From: Streptomyces sp. GKU 895
Lineage (GTDB): Bacteria; Actinomycetota; Actinomycetes; Streptomycetales; Streptomycetaceae
NCBI GenBank assembly: GCA_002027195.1
Contig: MWJO01000064.1
Location: 1-46,993 of the forward strand
Direction: 5' to 3'
DNA: 46,993 nt
In this document: one piece after another, positions 1 to 8,885 of the stretch
Layout of the letters: every line of letters begins with the position of its first letter
Position numbering within the stretch: the stretch's first letter is position 1
Translations under genes and position numbers: made by a program
The notes under the pieces: generated by a model
The model's database searches: none
The model's input: only the letters and a program-made list of their open reading frames with translations
Told to the model about the DNA's origin: nothing

Positions 1-2295
1 GGCGGCGAGGTCGGCGGGCGGCTGCTGGGCGGCGGCCGCGGTGTCGGGCTCGGCGAGGACGGCCCGTACCGCGGCCTCCTGCGCCTGCCAGTCGTCGAGC
101 CGCCGTTGGAGGTCGCGGTGAGCCGCGTCGTCCAGGAGCGCCTCCGCCGCGGCCTGCGGGGTGTCGAAGCCGGCCCGGAACGCGGCGTCGGCCAGCCGGG
201 CGTCGGCGTCCTTGAGCCGCTGCGCGGTGTCCTCGGCGACACGGGCCGCGTCGGCGGCGTCGGTGAGCAGTCCGACCTGCCGCTCCAGCTGGCCGGCTCG
301 CGCGGCGACGCTGTCGAGGGCGCCGCGGGCCTGGGCCAACTCCTCCTCCAGCGCGGCCCGTTCACGGTCGAGCCGGTCCCGGTGGCCGACGCGGGAGGCG
401 GCTCGCACCGCGGCCTCCTGGCGGACGGCGGTACGCCGCTCGTGCTCCTGCTCGGCGCGGCGCAGCTCCTCGTGCGCGGGGTGCAGCGCCGACGCCGCGT
501 GCCGAGCCTGCGCGTAGAGCCGCTCCAACTCCTCGGCGGCTTCGGCGAGTTGCTCGGTGGAGGCGTCACCGGCCTCCGCGGTGGCGGCGGCGAGTGCCTC
601 GCGTACGACGCCCAGGCGCCGTTCCTGCTCGCTATGCCGCTCCTCCGCCTGCTGGTAGGCGGCCAGCGCCCGCTCCTCCGCCTCCCGGTCGACGTGCCCG
701 GCGTCCTTGCGGGCCGGGGCCGGATGTTCGGTCGCCCCGCAGACCGCGCAGGGCTCCCCGTCCGTCAGCTGGGCGGCGAGTTCGGCGGCGATGCCGGTCA
801 GCCGCTGCTCCTTGACGTCCAGCCAGCGGGCCTTGAGCGCCAGCGCGTCCGCCTGGGCGAGGCGGACCTGTTCGGCGGCCGTGTCGGTGTCGCCGGCCAG
901 CTGGTCCCGCATCCGCGCCGCGCCCAGCCGCTTCTGCGCAGGCTCGCGCTGTACCCCGAGCTGCTCGGCCCGGGTCGCCGCCTCCTGGGCGGCGTCGACG
1001 CGGGCCTGGAGCGCGGCGCGGGTCGCCTCCCAGCCGGCCGAGCCAGTCGTCCGCGTCGCGCAGCACGTCGTCGTCGGCACGCTCCTGCCGGTCCAGGCCG
1101 TCCCGGCTCCGCGACCAGGTCGGCCAGCCGCTGCTCGGCACGGCGCGCCGACTCCAGCCCGCCCAGCTCCTCGGCGGCCGGCGGGCGGCGGACGCGAGCC
1201 CGGCCGCGCCGGCGTCGGCGAAGGTGTCCGGCAGCAGGGCACGCGTGCGTGCCTGTGCCGCGTCCGCCCGGCGGTGCTCGGCGTCGGCGGCCTCCCTGAG
1301 CTCCAGCGCCGGTGCCACGGCCTCGGCCTTGCGGGCGCGTTCCATGCGCGCGAGCGCCTGCCGGTAGCCGTCGGAGCGCTCCTCCATCAGCGCGGCCCGC
1401 TGCCGCGCCTCGGCGAACCGCTGCTGGAGCCGCGCGAGTTCGCGGACGTCGGCCAGGGTGCGCTCGGCGGCGGCCTGCGCGGACTCGGCGGCCGTGAGCC
1501 GGCTGTGGGCGATGGTGAGCTGCTCGCGGGCGGTGCTGCGGGCGACGGCGGCGGCGCTCATGACGGCGTCGGCGAGACCGGGCTCCCGGGGGCGGCGTCC
1601 GGCAGGACCATCGCGTCGCCCGCCGCCTGCTGCATGCGGTGGGCGTCGGCGAGCAGCTCGGTGTCGCCGTCGCGGACCTGTGCCTCGGTGGCGCGGCGGC
1701 GCTCGGCGAGCCGCTTCTCGACCTCGGCGAAGCGGTGGGTGTCGAAGAGGCGGCCCAGCAGCCGGCCGCGTGCCTCGGCGTCCGCGCGCAGGAAGCGGGC
1801 GAAGTCGCCCTGGGGCAACAGCACGACCTGGCAGAACTGCTCGCGGCTCATGCCGAGGAGCTGGGTGATCTCCTCGCCGATCTCCTGGTGGGAGCGGCTG
1901 AGGTCCTTCCAGGCGCCGGTGCGGGCGTCGTACTCGCGCAGCCAGCTCTGGGCCTTGTCCAGGGTGCTGCCCGAGCCGCGCTTCTTCGGGCGCTCCCAGG
2001 GCGGCTGGCGGGTGATCTCCAACCGGCGTCCGGCGACGGTGAGTTCGAGCCGCACCTCCGTGCGCGTGCCGGAAGCGGCATGATCGCTGCGCAGGGTGAG
2101 GCCCTGGCCGGACTGGCGGGCGCCGGGGACGGAGCCGTACAGCGCGTAGCAGACGGCGTCGAGGACGGAGGTCTTGCCCGCGCCGGTCGGTCCGTGGAGC
2201 AGGAAGAGGCCGGCGACGGACAGCTCGTCGAAGTCGACGGACTGGGCTCCGCCGAAGGGGCCGAACGCGGTGATGTCCAGTCGGTGCAGCCTCAT
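1..2295 (-). CDS. sbcC: SbcC exonuclease subunit (SMC-like ATPase), 3' end outside window, frameshifted
   Basis: This is the SMC-type ATPase subunit of the SbcCD (Rad50/Mre11-like) nuclease, which processes hairpins and DNA ends. The N-terminus begins MRLHRLDITAFGPF and has a Walker A GPTGAGKTS about 40 residues in, followed by the Q-loop region and then long Ala/Arg/Glu-rich coiled coil. A zinc-hook CAVC motif is readable near 740-760. The gene is partial because the C-terminal ATPase half lies left of position 1. The frame breaks at least three times: near 1580 (a missing G would join PGSPG to LADAVMSAAA), near 1185, and again between 1125 and 1035. Correcting these gives one continuous SbcC-like protein, so I read them as indels rather than separate genes. 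The start at 2295 lies 34 bases after the sbcD stop on the same strand. Family identity is secure; intactness is not. Confidence 0.85.
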
Positions 2296-2329
2296 CGAGC
2301 GCCCTCCCCTGTCATCGGTTGACGCAGGC

Positions 2330-3493
2330 TCACCGCGCGACCTCCTTGGCCGCCTCGTCCGCCCGCACCGCGTCGAACGCGTCCCGCAGCACGCCCTGTT
2401 CGTCCAGGTCGGGTCCCGCGCCCCGCACATGGGTCACGAAGTCCTCCGCGATCTCCTGGTCGCTGCGCCCCGCGAGCCGCTTGGCGTAGGACACCTCGGG
2501 GTCGTCCGGGGCGCGATCGGGGTCGAAGACGAGGCTGAGGGTGTGCGGGAAGCGCTCGGTGAGGCGGGCCATGGGGTCGGCGGGGCGGACGGTGTCGGTG
2601 AGGGTCGCCTCGACCCACGCCCCCTCGTGCCGGGCGAGGCCGGGATCGGCGAGCAGCTCCTCCAGCGTCCCCCGCAGCCGGGCCAGCGCGCGCGGCACCG
2701 GGCAGTCGACGCGCTCCGCGGTCACCGTCCCCTCGGCGTCGAGGTCGACGAGCCACATGGTCTTGCGGTGGTCGGCCTCGGAGAAGGAGTACGGCAGCGG
2801 GGAGCCGGAGTAGCGGACGCGGTCGGTGATGGTCTGGCAGCCGTGCAGATGTCCCAGCGCCGCGTAGTCGACGCCGTCGAAGACGCCGGACGGTACGGCG
2901 GCGACCCCGCCGACCGTGATGTCCCGTTCGCTGTCGCTGGCCTCGCCGCCCGTCACGAAGGCGTGCGCGAGGACGACGGAGCGGGTGCCGCGCGCGCGGG
3001 TGGCGAGGTCGGCGCGGACGCGGTCCATGGCGGCGGCGAGCACGGCCTCGTGGCCGGGCTTCTCCACCCCGAACTCGTCCTTCACCAGGGCGGGTTCGAG
3101 ATACGGCAGACCGTAGAAGGCCACGTCACCGAAGGCGTCCTGAAGGACGACCGGCGTCCCGCACGCCGACGGTTCGGTCCGCAGATGGATGCCCGCGCGG
3201 TCGATGAGGCCCGCGCCCACCCCGAGCCGACGCGCCGAGTCGTGGTTGCCGGAGATCATCACTGTCGGCACCCCGAGGTCGGCGAGCCGGTGCAGGGCGT
3301 CGTCGAACAGCTCGACCGCGGCCAGCGGCGGCACCGCGCGGTCGTACACGTCTCCCGACACGACCACGGCGTCCACGCCGCGCTCGCGCACGGTCGCGAC
3401 GAGCCGGCCGATGAACTCGGCCTGCGCCCCGAGCATGTTGACCCGGTGGAACGCCCGGCCGAGATGCCAGTCGGAAGTGTGCAGAATTCTCAA
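2330..3493 (-). CDS. sbcD: SbcD exonuclease subunit (calcineurin-like phosphoesterase)
   Basis: This is the nuclease subunit of SbcCD, 387 aa and of normal length. The N-terminus carries the metallophosphoesterase motifs in order: HTSDWHLG (residues 5-12), SGDVYD (about 46-51) and GNHDS (about 81-85), with a later GHLH-type motif (ALGHLHG). The start is TTG at 3493, preceded by a GGAG-type ribosome site about 8 bases upstream; the first residues (LRILHTSDW) match the family start. It sits just upstream of sbcC, the usual two-gene arrangement. The 228 bases between it and the epimerase gene contain no gene I can support. Confidence 0.95.
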   Translation of the reverse strand: MRILHTSDWHLGRAFHRVNMLGAQAEFIGRLVATVRERGVDAVVVSGDVYDRAVPPLAAVELFDDALHRLADLGVPTVMISGNHDSARRLGVGAGLIDRAGIHLRTEPSACGTPVVLQDAFGDVAFYGLPYLEPALVKDEFGVEKPGHEAVLAAAMDRVRADLATRARGTRSVVLAHAFVTGGEASDSERDITVGGVAAVPSGVFDGVDYAALGHLHGCQTITDRVRYSGSPLPYSFSEADHRKTMWLVDLDAEGTVTAERVDCPVPRALARLRGTLEELLADPGLARHEGAWVEATLTDTVRPADPMARLTERFPHTLSLVFDPDRAPDDPEVSYAKRLAGRSDQEIAEDFVTHVRGAGPDLDEQGVLRDAFDAVRADEAAKEVAR

Positions 3494-3721
3494 GATGCCG
3501 CTCCGACCTGCATGTTTCTCCCTACTTCGCCCCTGGAGTCAGCACCGAACCGGCACGGCCGTCGCTGTAGGCACCCATCACGCTAACGCCTGTCAGTACC
3601 TGATCCCTCACGGACCTCAGTCTGCCAGGGTGTGCGTGGAGCAGGAGCCTGGTCACCGCTCGAAGCGAGCCGCACCCTGCCGAGAAGACCTCGGTGCCAG
3701 GTGTCGGCGGTGGGCGACGGT

Positions 3722-4651
3722 TCACGCCGCCGCCCGCACCCCGTACCACTCCTTGAGACGTGGGAAGTCTGCCTCCCAGGACGAACCCGGCGATCTTCCC
3801 GAATCCGACCAGATCGGCTCGCTGTCGAACCAGTGGTCGGTGGCCAGCATGTCCACTGCGTGTGCGGCTTCATGGTTCCGGCCGAGGCGGCTACGGGCCT
3901 GGGTGTGACTGAAGTCCCGAAGCCTCGGGGGCGGGGTCATGCAGCCGGCGACAGCCTGCAGCAGCGTGGACACCGTCACTGGTGCGGGATACGCCGCGTG
4001 GTAGACGGACGACGACAGCTCTCCTCGAGGAGCGAGGCCGACCGCCACGATCAGTGCGGCCAGTTCGGTCGCGGAGATGACGGACAGTTGGGCGTTCCAG
4101 CCCGTGGGCGTACCGGAAACGGCCTGCAACAAGCGGATGAGCCCGGGGACGACCCACGTGTCGCCGCGCCCGTACACCAGATGCGGACGCAGGACGATCC
4201 CTCCGGCGGCCAGTACGGTGTCCTCCGCCGCGGCCCGTGTCTGCGACGTCGGGGATTGAGGCCGACGCAGAAGTTCCTCGGGGTGGGCGCGGCGGAAGGT
4301 GCCGCGCCCGTAGACGGAGGCGGTACTCAGGTACACGATGCGGGACACCCCGGCGCGCTGCGCTTCGGCGACCAGCGCGGCGGTCCCCCGGGCGTTGACG
4401 TCACGATTGCGCTGAAGAGTCCCGCCGATCTGCGAGGCGCAGTGCACGACGACGTCGACGCCGTCGCACAGACCGTGCAGTGAGGCGGGTTCTGCCAGGC
4501 TCGCGTGGACGACCCGCGATGGGCTGTCGAGGGGCAACTGCGGCGGCCGGCGATGTGCCATCAAGGTCAGCGCCCTGCCGGTGCGCGCGGCTTCACGGGA
4601 GACGTGGCTGCCGATGAAGCCACCCGCTCCGGTGATCAGGATGCGTTGCAT
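3722..4651 (-). CDS. NAD-dependent epimerase/dehydratase-like (extended SDR) beside butyrolactone synthase
   Basis: This is a 309-aa Rossmann-fold protein of the extended SDR family. It starts MQRILITGAGGFIGSH, with the GxxGxxG cofactor motif at residues 7-13, and continues with the strand-helix pattern HCASQIGG and YLSTASVYG. It follows the AfsA-like gene by 22 bases on the same strand, so it is probably co-transcribed. Epimerase or reductase genes often accompany afsA homologues and are thought to act in butyrolactone maturation, so reduction or modification of the signal is the likely role. The usual catalytic Tyr-x3-Lys stretch appears to be replaced by PTSQTRAAAE, so the standard SDR Tyr/Lys pair is not obvious. 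The start at 4651 was chosen because the family begins at the cofactor motif; longer upstream extensions run into the afsA gene. Confidence 0.85.
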   Translation of the reverse strand: MQRILITGAGGFIGSHVSREAARTGRALTLMAHRRPPQLPLDSPSRVVHASLAEPASLHGLCDGVDVVVHCASQIGGTLQRNRDVNARGTAALVAEAQRAGVSRIVYLSTASVYGRGTFRRAHPEELLRRPQSPTSQTRAAAEDTVLAAGGIVLRPHLVYGRGDTWVVPGLIRLLQAVSGTPTGWNAQLSVISATELAALIVAVGLAPRGELSSSVYHAAYPAPVTVSTLLQAVAGCMTPPPRLRDFSHTQARSRLGRNHEAAHAVDMLATDHWFDSEPIWSDSGRSPGSSWEADFPRLKEWYGVRAAA

Positions 4652-4673
4652 GTGGGTGCTCCGTCGATGAAGG

Positions 4674-5594
4674 TCAGCGGATGCGGGGCCGCAGCGCAAG
4701 CCGTGCCGTGAAGACGGTCCGGTCGAACTGGATCCCTCGCACGTCGACCAGTGCGTCGCCGCCCGCGTCGACGCCGGCGGGTGTTGCCTCGATGACGCAG
4801 GGTGCGTCGAGTTCGACGTACCGCTCGAAGGAGCTGTCCAAGTCGAGGAGGAGGGCGTCGGCCAGGCCCGTGGCGGCGTAGGCGGCCTGGCGGGCCGCTT
4901 CCAGGAGCACCATGCCCGGGACGTGGTCGACCGGGTGATCGAAGAAGATCGGGTGGCCGGTGTCGACACGCAGCTCCCAGGTGTTGGCGCGGCCGAGAGC
5001 GTCCTCGCTGAGCACCACGTGCTGCGGGTCGACGCGGCCCACGCGCCGCGGGTCGATCGCGTGGCCCGGGCGGAGGCGGGTGCGCATCGGCCGCTCGCCG
5101 CGCAGCCGCTTGTAGACGGCGGGACCGGTACAGCTGAAGGCTGCGCCGGCCGTGGCCAGGGCCACGCCGTCGACTTTCGCGATCACCTCGTAGTGCAGGC
5201 CTGACAGGTTCTTCCCGCGTCGGACGATGTCGCGACACACCGTGTGCAGCTCGACCTCCGTGGGAGCGGGTGTGGCGGCGAGCAGCTCCGGGGTGGCAGC
5301 GAACGATATGAATCGCATGAGGAACTGATGGCCGAAGGCGACCCCGAACTCGGCGTGCGCCAGGAGCGAGCCGACCTGCCGCACCGATTCGACCAGGAGC
5401 ATCGCATCCTGGTAGCCGTCCGACTGGGCGAACACGGCGTGCCCACGCGGCCACTGAGCGTCAACGATGAACGTGTCGGCCGCAGCGGTCGGCCGCCAAC
5501 CGGTGAGCAGGACCTCGGAGACGGCGGCGCGATGCACGTACTGGCGCGGGACGATCGAGGTGAGGCCTATGGGCGAATCGGTCGGTGCAGTCAT
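4674..5594 (-). CDS. AfsA-family gamma-butyrolactone biosynthesis protein
   Basis: This is a 306-aa protein of the AfsA/ScbA family, which condenses a beta-ketoacyl thioester with dihydroxyacetone phosphate to begin A-factor-type hormone synthesis. Two hotdog repeats are visible. The first is around residues 15-140 (VPRQYVHRAAVSEVLLTGW, then ESVRQVGSLLAH). The second is around 180-300 (VDPQHVVLSEDALGR, HPIFFDHPVDHVPGM, LEAARQAAY). VPRxYVHR and DHPxDHVPGM are hallmark motifs of the family. The ATG at 5594 was chosen because it gives the family N-terminus (MTAPTDSPIGL); an upstream in-frame extension covers the ARE operator. It is divergent from the TetR receptor gene, the standard layout of these loci. 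Family assignment is secure; the exact hormone is unknown. Confidence 0.94.
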   Translation of the reverse strand: MTAPTDSPIGLTSIVPRQYVHRAAVSEVLLTGWRPTAAADTFIVDAQWPRGHAVFAQSDGYQDAMLLVESVRQVGSLLAHAEFGVAFGHQFLMRFISFAATPELLAATPAPTEVELHTVCRDIVRRGKNLSGLHYEVIAKVDGVALATAGAAFSCTGPAVYKRLRGERPMRTRLRPGHAIDPRRVGRVDPQHVVLSEDALGRANTWELRVDTGHPIFFDHPVDHVPGMVLLEAARQAAYAATGLADALLLDLDSSFERYVELDAPCVIEATPAGVDAGGDALVDVRGIQFDRTVFTARLALRPRIR

Positions 5595-5667
5595 TACTGG
5601 TGTCTCTATCGACTTGTGATCGGGGAGGCGTCGCGGATGGCGACAGCGAGCCCTGGTTGGCTCCCCT

Positions 5668-5695
5668 ATAAAATACAGACTGGTCTGTCGGGTGA
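5668..5695. promoter_or_regulatory. ARE-like operator upstream of the AfsA-type gene
   Basis: The core ACAGAC-TG-GTCTGT (5675-5688) is a perfect 6-bp inverted repeat flanked by A/T-rich sequence. It matches the autoregulatory elements bound by butyrolactone receptors. It lies about 75-95 bases upstream of the afsA-type start, beside a TATTTTAT stretch readable as a minus-strand -10 box. The adjacent receptor probably represses here. Confidence 0.75.
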
Positions 5696-5832
5696 AGGCA
5701 AAAATTCCGTCATGTCTGGGATGTTCGGGTTGAACTCGCACCCGATCGAAACGTCACGTTCCCACACCGGTAGAGCCGGGCAGACGGGCAGTCGCCTCCG
5801 TGACGGGATGCACCCTGACATCCCGCAGCCAC

Positions 5833-5856
5833 ATGATGCAGACTGGTCGGTACAGT
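5833..5856. promoter_or_regulatory. ARE-like operator upstream of the receptor gene
   Basis: GCAGACTGGTCGGT (5838-5851) matches 12 of 14 core bases of the operator at 5675-5688 and is followed by TACAGTAT, a possible -10 box. It ends about 28 bases before the receptor ATG, so autorepression of the receptor gene is expected. It is less symmetrical than the other operators. Confidence 0.6.
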
Positions 5857-5884
5857 ATGGGCTTTGGCTGCGACAGGGACAGAT

Positions 5885-6520
5885 ATGGCAAAGCAGGAGC
5901 GCGGAACCCGATCGCGGCGAGCGATCCTGGAGGCTGCCGCCGAGGTGTTCGACCTGCGCGGCTTCGACGCCGCAAGCACGAATGAGATCCTCGCTCGCAG
6001 TGGCCTGACCCGTGGTGCCCTGTATCACCACTTCCCTTCCAAAGAGGCCATTGCCATGGCGCTGCTCGAGGCCCACGGTGAAGCCCTGGTCGTCCCTGAC
6101 CGATCCACCCGAATCCAGACGATCATCGACCTGACCTTCGCGTTCGCCGGCCAACTCCAGCGCGATCCGGTCCTGCGTGCCAGCGTGCGCCTGGCGGTGG
6201 AGAAGACGTCGCTCCCGCGACCTGTGCACACGCCGTACGAGCAGTCGAGCGCGGCCATCCTTGAACTCCTCGAACAGGCAGGGAAGCAGGGCGAGATCCT
6301 GCCGGGTCTTGACCTCAACGAAGTCTCCGCGGTCATCGTCGGAGCCTTCACCGGCATGCAGGTGATGTCCCAGGTCTACACCGATCGGGAGGATCTCCCG
6401 GAACGTCTCACCGCGATGTGGCGGCTGCTGCTGCCCGGCCTGGTCGCCCCCGGCATGATCGGCCATCTGCGCGTCACCCCACCGCCGGCGCCGGAGGCCG
6501 GGGCCACCATCGCCCCGTAG
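5885..6520 (+). CDS. Gamma-butyrolactone receptor (ArpA/ScbR-type TetR repressor)
   Basis: This is a 211-aa TetR-family regulator. An N-terminal helix-turn-helix spans roughly residues 8-55: RGTRSRRAILEAAAEVF, then TNEILARSGLTRGALYHHF, the typical TetR recognition helix. The C-terminal ligand domain ends in a Pro/Ala-rich tail. The start MAKQERG, taken at 5885, is the conserved start of ArpA/ScbR-type receptors; an upstream ATG at 5864 is possible but less family-like. It is divergent from the AfsA-type gene with ARE-like sites between them, so it should sense the hormone made by that enzyme and release those promoters. It probably also controls the biosynthetic operon through the sites near 6770 and 6970. 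Confidence 0.92.
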   Translation: MAKQERGTRSRRAILEAAAEVFDLRGFDAASTNEILARSGLTRGALYHHFPSKEAIAMALLEAHGEALVVPDRSTRIQTIIDLTFAFAGQLQRDPVLRASVRLAVEKTSLPRPVHTPYEQSSAAILELLEQAGKQGEILPGLDLNEVSAVIVGAFTGMQVMSQVYTDREDLPERLTAMWRLLLPGLVAPGMIGHLRVTPPPAPEAGATIAP

Positions 6521-6760
6521 GGCTCACCGGACACTCCCGTCCCCGCAGCTCCTCTCTCGCGCTCGGCCACGGTCCGCTCCGCTCGCTCCGCTTCCGCGAA
6601 GAGCGGCAGGACCATGTCCCAAATCCGCTCAGTGTTGTCGGATCGCTCACGTGCTGCCGTGAGGACTTCGTCGTGCACGCCCACGAGTCGGCCGGCCGGC
6701 CGTTCGCGATGAGCTCCACGGTGGCGCGCACGACTGGTCGTTTGGTGACGGCTCTCCGTC

Positions 6761-6784
6761 AAAACATACAGGGCTGTCTGGTTT
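6761..6784. promoter_or_regulatory. ARE-like palindrome in the receptor-peptidase gap
   Basis: The 24-base site has halves AAAACATACAGG and GCTGTCTGGTTT, which agree with dyad symmetry at 18 of 24 positions. It resembles A/T-flanked ARE sites. No gene starts close by, so it may be an auxiliary operator or belong to a decayed promoter. Confidence 0.55.
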
Positions 6785-6958
6785 CAGGGAACGTCTTTGC
6801 TGCTCAACCTGGGAGCAAGAACCAGGTCGAGCAGCAGACAGCCCAGCATGGAAAAATCTCGACTCAAGTGACTTGTGCCACCTTGCGCGTCGCGGGCGGG
6901 AGGCGAAAAACCGCAGGTGAGCTGGGGAGACAGCCTCTAGAGCGCGGTCGGCGAGCCG

Positions 6959-6987
6959 TTGACAAACAGACAAGTCTGTTTGTTAAT
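6959..6987 (+). promoter_or_regulatory. Near-perfect ARE operator overlapping a probable promoter of the biosynthetic operon
   Basis: A perfect 10-bp inverted repeat, ACAAACAGAC and GTCTGTTTGT, is separated by AA at 6962-6983. It overlaps TTGACA at 6959-6964, a consensus -35 box, and 17 bases later GTTAAT at 6982-6987 could act as a weak -10. The palindrome would fill the spacer, a classic repression layout for a TetR-type butyrolactone receptor. The first plausible downstream gene is the M20 peptidase at 7449, leaving a long leader. Confidence 0.75.
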
Positions 6988-7448
6988 TGAAGTCGTGCCG
7001 AGGCAGTCACTACCGGTCACCCTGCGGGTTTTCGGAGTGGCTTCGGGCGGGGAGACCGAGACCGGGCATGCGTCCGGATCCAGTCTCTCCGTCCCCGGCC
7101 GTCCAAGGCCGAAGTCGCCTTGCAACCCAGCGACTTCGACGGTGATCGACAAGAACGGAATGCTCCTGATAGTGCCCCCTGGGCGTTCAGCCGCCGTGGT
7201 GCGGTCAGACCGTCCGCCGACTCGGCACGCCGGCGTCGGCCTTCCTGGTCCTCTGCCTGGAGCAGGGAAGATTCGTGGCCGGCCGCACCGCACCGCTCGC
7301 CGTCGGCCTCCTCACCGCCGGCGTTGCCCTCTCGGGCTCGGTGGTCGGGGCTCACAGGCCAGGACGCCGGCCGTGAGGTCCCCGCTGCGCCGGCCCTGGC
7401 ACCCGCCACAGCTGAGCATCCGCACCTGTCCCGCATGTTGGAGAAACC

Positions 7449-8885
7449 TTGTCTGCTCCCTGCTCGGTCGAGACCGTGCGCTCCCTGATGTCCAGAGCCC
7501 GCGATGACCTCGCGGAACTGGTCGCGCTGCGCACCGTCGTCGGTATCTCACCCCCGGATCAGTTCGAGCGCGCGGCCAACCTGATTGTCGCCATGCTCGC
7601 GGATGCCGGTTTCCCCGAGACTCGACTGCTCTCCACCGAGGAGGGCCCGAAGACCGTGTACGGGCGCCGCCCCGGACCACCTGGTGCCCCGTCCGTGGTG
7701 CTTTACGCGCACTACGACGTCGTCTCCGCACAGGATGAAACCTCCTGGCACACACCCCCGTTCGAGCTGACCGAACGCGAGGGGCGTTGGTACGGCCGGG
7801 GCAGCGCGGACTGCAAGGGCAACATCGTCATGCACCTCACGGCGTTGCGCGCGCTTCAGGAAGCCCTGCCTCACGAGCCCTACCCGGACGTCGACTTGAC
7901 CGTCATCGTCGACGGCTGCGAGGAGCCCGGCGACGGCAGTCTCGAAAAAGTGCTGCGCGCCCATCCGGACCTGCCGACACCGGACGTGGTCGTCGTCGCC
8001 GACACAGGGAACGTCGAGTCCGGCATCCCCACTCTCACCACCTCCTTGCGAGGCATGGCGGTAGTGGAGATCGAGCTCTCCACACTGTCCAAAACGCTCC
8101 ACTCGGGCCAGTTCGGCGGGCCCGTGCCCGACGCGATGACCGCTCTGATCCGTCTCCTGGCCACGTTGCACGACAGTCAGGGGACACCCTGTGTGCCGAG
8201 GTCCGGCACCGGCCGGACGGCGCGCCCCCGTGCCGCCGCCGAGTACTCCGAGACGGACCTGCGCGCCGATGCAGGTGTCCTCGACGGTGTCGAGCTCATC
8301 GGCACCGGCAGCATCGCCGACCGCCTGTGGAGCCGGCCCGCCATCACCGTGCTCGCCGTGCAGTCACCGCAACTCGACGACGCTGTCCCCGCGTTGCTGC
8401 CCTCGGCGAAAGCGCTGATCAGTGTGCGCACCCCGCCTGGTGAGGAGGTGTCCCGAGTCCATGAGGAGCTGGCCGATCACTTGCGTCGGCAGGTGCCTTG
8501 GGGTGCGCACCTGGAAATCCGGCGTGTCACGAGCGGCCCGTCCTTTCTCGCCGACTCCGGTGGACAGGCGCATGCCGAGATGCGCGGCGCCCTGCACGAC
8601 GCCTTCGGTGTACCGGTCCGCGACGTGGGGGCCGGTGGCTCCATCGCCGTCTGCTCCGTCTTCCGGACGCTCTATCCGGACACAGAGATCGTCTTGTGCG
8701 GCGTCGAGGACCCGCCCTCGCAGATCCACGGCATCGACGAGAGCGTGAGCCCGAGCGAGATCGCCTCTCTGGCCCATGCCGAGGTCCTCTTCCTGCGACG
8801 CCTTGCCGCCCTTCGGGCGAACCCGCGCAGCTCAGGCGAAGGTACTCCCCGTCTGTCGTCGACCGGCCTGCAGGAGAGCCGATGA
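7449..8885 (+). CDS. M20-family metallopeptidase (carnosinase/ArgE-like)
   Basis: This is a 478-aa di-zinc peptidase or amidohydrolase of the M20 family. The metal and catalytic motifs are in order: YAHYDVVSA (His and Asp, about residues 79-87), GRGSADCKGN (bridging Asp), DGCEEPG (catalytic Glu pair), and LHSGQFGG in the dimerisation domain. The TTG at 7449 was chosen for its GGAGA ribosome site; an internal ATG at 7488 is the alternative. It is the first gene of the cluster and overlaps the SbnA-like gene by 4 bases (ATGA). M20 enzymes cleave dipeptides or N-acyl amino acids, so it could trim a peptide intermediate, release the active warhead or detoxify the product. Which of these applies is inference. 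Confidence 0.9.
   Translation: MSAPCSVETVRSLMSRARDDLAELVALRTVVGISPPDQFERAANLIVAMLADAGFPETRLLSTEEGPKTVYGRRPGPPGAPSVVLYAHYDVVSAQDETSWHTPPFELTEREGRWYGRGSADCKGNIVMHLTALRALQEALPHEPYPDVDLTVIVDGCEEPGDGSLEKVLRAHPDLPTPDVVVVADTGNVESGIPTLTTSLRGMAVVEIELSTLSKTLHSGQFGGPVPDAMTALIRLLATLHDSQGTPCVPRSGTGRTARPRAAAEYSETDLRADAGVLDGVELIGTGSIADRLWSRPAITVLAVQSPQLDDAVPALLPSAKALISVRTPPGEEVSRVHEELADHLRRQVPWGAHLEIRRVTSGPSFLADSGGQAHAEMRGALHDAFGVPVRDVGAGGSIAVCSVFRTLYPDTEIVLCGVEDPPSQIHGIDESVSPSEIASLAHAEVLFLRRLAALRANPRSSGEGTPRLSSTGLQESR

Larger units (their letters stand above)
6521..7448. other. Long regulatory region with no supported gene
   Basis: This stretch of about 930 bases between the receptor and the M20 peptidase has no convincing intact gene. 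It holds two ARE-like palindromes (annotated separately) and about 460 bases of possible leader before the TTG start at 7449. Within the leader, GGAGA (7051-7055) pairs with TCTCC (7086-7090) around an inner CCGG pair, a weak hairpin. Two short stretches look like coding remnants: minus strand about 6740-6560, reading VHDEVLTAARERSDN, and plus strand about 7220-7370, reading a hydrophobic LAVGLLTAGVALSGS segment. Both break frame quickly, and I recognise neither. Confidence 0.5.

Noticed and set aside
106..2083. Long plus-strand frames across sbcC
   Set aside because: They are antisense to sbcC, with low-complexity Arg/Ala composition and no motifs.
5666..6466. 266-aa minus-strand frame across the receptor gene
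   Set aside because: It is opposite the TetR receptor and spans both operators, with no recognisable domain.
6959..7507. 182-aa plus-strand frame beginning in the operator
   Set aside because: It starts inside the palindrome, has Pro/Arg-rich composition and overlaps the M20 start in another frame; the region is better read as leader.
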